In this document: in pieces, positions 21,626-23,528 of the stretch
How positions within the stretch are numbered: position 1 is the stretch's first letter
Layout of the letters: each line of letters opens with the position of its first letter
Assembly (NCBI GenBank): GCA_017446355.1
Contig: JAFSQZ010000186.1
Coordinates: 1 to 23,528, forward strand
DNA from: Neisseriaceae bacterium
Lineage (GTDB): Bacteria > Pseudomonadota > Gammaproteobacteria > Burkholderiales > Neisseriaceae
Length of the DNA: 23,528 bases
Direction: 5' to 3'
Notes under the pieces: model-generated
What the model was told of the DNA's origin: nothing
Database searches by the model: none
The model's input: the letters and a program-made list of their open reading frames with translations, nothing else
Made by a program: the position numbers and the translations under genes

Positions 21626-21649
21626 CATTTATTTCATACGCTTTACCTT

Positions 21650-21664
21650 TTCAGGCAGCCTGAA
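21650..21664 (+). repeat. DNA uptake sequence touching a start codon
   Basis: Ends one base before the ATG (21666) of the P-loop protein, taking the place where a ribosome site would be. Confidence 0.85.
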
Positions 21665-21665
21665 A

Positions 21666-22184
21666 ATGCAAAAGTTTATTTTATTACGTGGACACGAAGG
21701 CGCAGGAAAAAGCACGTTTGCGCAACAAAAAATCGCCGAATTTCAGGCAGCGTATCCAAATGCTAAAATTGTTTATATAGATAATGATGTTTTACTCACC
21801 GATAAAAATGGCGTGTATCACACTGATTTTAAACGTTATTTAGTAGCACACCAACACAATATGGCGCAACAAAATCAAGCTTTTTTGTGGGCAAAAAACC
21901 ACCCCAATCAAGCATTGTTGATTATCAATGCGAACACCAACCAAAAAGCCAAAACCTGCCTGAAAATGTTGAAACAAGCTCAAGAAAACGGTTTAATGAA
22001 TGAAGTTTATCGTTTACATCATCGTTTTCAAAATCTGCATTTTGTCAGTGAAGAAGATGTACAAAAAAGCATAGAACGTTTAAATCAAAATCCTATTGAA
22101 GGAGAAATTCACGTGCTGCCTGAAAAAAGTTTCAGGCAGCCTGAAAATTTTGTCAAAACACAATCAAAGGAAAAAATATGTTAG
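21666..22184 (+). CDS. P-loop kinase-like protein of unknown function
   Basis: 172 residues. Walker A GHEGAGKST at residues 9-17 directly after an initial beta strand (MQKFILLR), then a second strand, AKIVYIDNDVLL, with acidic residues. The layout resembles small AAA/zeta-toxin or polynucleotide-kinase-like P-loop proteins: YHTDFKRYLVAHQHNMAQQN, LLIINANTNQKAKTCLK, then HHRFQNLHFVSEEDVQKSIERL. Substrate unknown. No ribosome site is visible because a DUS abuts the ATG. The last part of the coding region contains a DUS hairpin (22115-22140), giving the odd tail LPEKSFRQPENF, and the stop overlaps the hisF start by seven bases. The tail may be an extension into former non-coding DNA. Translational coupling to hisF is likely; a role in histidine synthesis is not indicated. 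Confidence 0.7.
   Translation: MQKFILLRGHEGAGKSTFAQQKIAEFQAAYPNAKIVYIDNDVLLTDKNGVYHTDFKRYLVAHQHNMAQQNQAFLWAKNHPNQALLIINANTNQKAKTCLKMLKQAQENGLMNEVYRLHHRFQNLHFVSEEDVQKSIERLNQNPIEGEIHVLPEKSFRQPENFVKTQSKEKIC
22115..22145 (+). repeat. DUS hairpin inside the 3' end of the P-loop gene
   Basis: GCTGCCTGAAA (22115-22125) pairs with TTTCAGGCAGC (22130-22140) over a four-base loop; a full DUS occupies 22131-22145. It is followed by AATTTTG, so it resembles a weak terminator, yet it lies within coding sequence just before hisF. Confidence 0.7.
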
Positions 22185-22942
22185 CCAAACGCATTATTCC
22201 TTGTTTAGATGTTGATAAAGGACGCGTTGTTAAAGGCGTAAACTTCGTGGGTTTACGCGATGCAGGCAACCCAGTAGACGTTGCCAAACGTTACAATGAC
22301 GAAGGCGCGGACGAAATCACGTTTTTAGACATCACCGCCAGCTCCGATTATCGCGACACCATTTTAAACGTGATTGAAGACGTGGCATCACAAGTATTTA
22401 TTCCACTTACTGTGGGTGGTGGCGTGCGCAGTGTAGCAGATGTTCGCCGTTTGCTTAACGCAGGCGCAGACAAAGTCAGCATCAACACCGCTGCTGTATT
22501 AAATCCAGAATTGGTCAATGAAGCCAGCGGTTTTTTTGGTTCACAAGCCATTGTCGTCGCGATTGATGCCAAAGCCGTCAATGAAGACAACTCAAAATGG
22601 CACGTGTTTACGCACGGCGGACGCAAAGACGTAGGTTTAGACGCAGTTGAGTGGGCAAAAGAAATGCAAAAACGTGGCGCAGGCGAAATTTTGCTCACCA
22701 GTATGGACAGAGATGGCACCAAAATGGGCTTTAATTTGCCGCTCACACGCGCCATTTCTGAAGCCGTAGACATTCCCGTGATTGCGTCAGGAGGCGTAGG
22801 CAATGTACAACATCTAATAGAAGGTGTGCAACAAGGGAAAGCTGATGCTGTACTTGCCGCCAGTATTTTTCACTTTGGCGAAGTCAGTATTCACGAAGCC
22901 AAATTAGCCATGCAGCAAGCAGGCATTGAAGTACGTTTATGA
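22178..22942 (+). CDS. hisF: imidazole glycerol phosphate synthase, cyclase subunit
   Basis: With HisH converts PRFAR and glutamine-derived ammonia to imidazole glycerol phosphate and AICAR in histidine biosynthesis. 254 residues, a (beta/alpha)8 barrel. Catalytic D11 is in IIPCLDVDKGRVVKG and D130 in VVAIDAK. Phosphate-binding loops are TVGGGVRS (about 78-85) and the paired VIASGGVGN near 200. AAAGGA precedes the ATG by six bases. The start overlaps the end of the P-loop gene. hisH follows after 35 bases with a DUS between. Confidence 0.98.
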   Translation: MLAKRIIPCLDVDKGRVVKGVNFVGLRDAGNPVDVAKRYNDEGADEITFLDITASSDYRDTILNVIEDVASQVFIPLTVGGGVRSVADVRRLLNAGADKVSINTAAVLNPELVNEASGFFGSQAIVVAIDAKAVNEDNSKWHVFTHGGRKDVGLDAVEWAKEMQKRGAGEILLTSMDRDGTKMGFNLPLTRAISEAVDIPVIASGGVGNVQHLIEGVQQGKADAVLAASIFHFGEVSIHEAKLAMQQAGIEVRL

Positions 22943-22951
22943 TGTTGCCGT

Positions 22952-22966
22952 TTCAGGCAGCCTGAA
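22952..22966 (+). repeat. DNA uptake sequence between hisF and hisH
   Basis: The 15-mer is immediately followed by AAGG, the hisH ribosome site. Confidence 0.85.
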
Positions 22967-22977
22967 AAGGAAATAAA

Positions 22978-23528
22978 ATGAAAACAGCGATTGTGGATTA
23001 CGGTATGGGCAACTTGCATTCCGTTTTAAAATCGGTGCAAGCCGCCGCAAAAATGGCACAAGTATCCACCGAAATAGTACTCACAAATAATGCCGAAGAA
23101 ATCATCTCGGCAGAACGCGTGGTTTTTCCAGGTCAAGGCGCAATGCCAGATTGTATGGCTGCCTTAAATCAAAGTGGACTAGGTGAAGCTGTGCAAAATG
23201 CATTAGAAAATAAACCTTTTTTTGGCATTTGTGTTGGCGCGCAATTATTGTTTGACCGCAGCGAAGAAGGCAATACACAAGGTTTAGGCTGGTTTTCAGG
23301 CAGCGTCAAACGCTTTAACGATGGTTTAAGCGATGCACAAAACAACCGTTTAAAAGTCCCACATATGGGCTGGAATACTGTTCATCAAACGCAAAACCAC
23401 CCCCTATTTGCAGGCGTGGCGCAAGATGCACGTTTTTACTTTGTCCACAGCTATTATTTCGCGCCAGAAAACCCACAAATTGTGTTGGCAAACAGCGAAT
23501 ACCCCAATGATTTCGCTTGCGTGGTTGG
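22978..23528 (+). CDS. hisH: imidazole glycerol phosphate synthase, glutaminase subunit (3' end cut off)
   Basis: Class I glutamine amidotransferase partner of HisF, releasing ammonia that is channelled to the cyclase. The first 183 residues are present. IVDYGMGNLHSV (residues 5-16) is the standard HisH opening, VVFPGQGAMPDCM (48-60) the oxyanion strand region, and FFGICVGAQLLF (81-92) carries the nucleophile C85. GLGWFSGSV and PHMGWNTV are also typical. The catalytic His/Glu pair should lie just beyond the window. AAAAGGAAA is the ribosome site. Most likely in one transcript with hisF. Confidence 0.96.
   Translation, partial: MKTAIVDYGMGNLHSVLKSVQAAAKMAQVSTEIVLTNNAEEIISAERVVFPGQGAMPDCMAALNQSGLGEAVQNALENKPFFGICVGAQLLFDRSEEGNTQGLGWFSGSVKRFNDGLSDAQNNRLKVPHMGWNTVHQTQNHPLFAGVAQDARFYFVHSYYFAPENPQIVLANSEYPNDFACVV

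Noticed and set aside
1..23528. CRISPR array, prophage or intact insertion sequence
   Set aside because: The only recurrent sequences are DUS and short intergenic repeats without regular spacing; no transposase, integrase or Cas gene is present.

Overview
The window looks like chromosome of an AT-rich member of the Neisseriaceae, closer to the Simonsiella/Kingella/Alysiella group than to Neisseria proper. The main evidence is about two dozen copies of the 15-mer TTCAGGC(A/T)GCCTGAA. This contains the DNA uptake sequence (DUS) dialects reported for Kingella (AGGCAGCCTGAA) and Simonsiella (AGGCTGCCTGAA) rather than the Neisseria GCCGTCTGAA. The gene content (tonB-exbB-exbD, ychF, gyrB, prfB, nrdB, hisF-hisH) is ordinary betaproteobacterial housekeeping. 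I see no prophage, intact insertion sequence, CRISPR array, tRNA or rRNA.

Left part (1-10370): mostly minus-strand genes. A CstA-type transporter runs off the left edge and is translationally coupled to an unknown 177-aa protein. Divergent from them is a small HesB/IscA-like protein with a Cys-Cys motif. Next come a YdcH-family protein (minus), thymidylate kinase and an orphan polar amino-acid ABC permease (both plus), then the YchF GTPase (minus). The TonB energy-transduction operon follows, read right to left: tonB, an extra 137-aa membrane protein, exbB, exbD. It sits behind a strong sigma70 promoter overlapped by a Fur-box-like sequence. tonB is frameshifted at a run of ten A residues, which is the most interesting single observation. 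A succinyl-CoA:acetate CoA-transferase closes this half.

Middle (10370-11413): a very AT-rich gap of about 1 kb before gyrB. It holds two perfect DnaA boxes, one or two near matches, a large inverted repeat with a DnaA box in its loop, and several DUS copies. It could be a replication origin or a DnaA-controlled region, but this is not proven.

Right part (11414-23528): every gene is on the plus strand: gyrB, an orphan exported protein, the ABC-F protein YheS, a small exported coiled-coil protein, nrdB with its YfaE-like ferredoxin, hslR (Hsp15), prfB without the usual programmed frameshift, a secreted adhesin-E-like protein, a P-loop kinase-like protein overlapping hisF, then hisF and a right-truncated hisH.

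DUS copies do more than mark DNA for uptake here. Paired or solitary copies form terminator hairpins, abut ribosome binding sites, and supply the last codons and stop of at least two proteins. Two further short repeat families lie between genes: a 48-bp repeat at 6172 and 14804, and fragments of a TTTGCAAAACCCTA / CACTTCGTT element.
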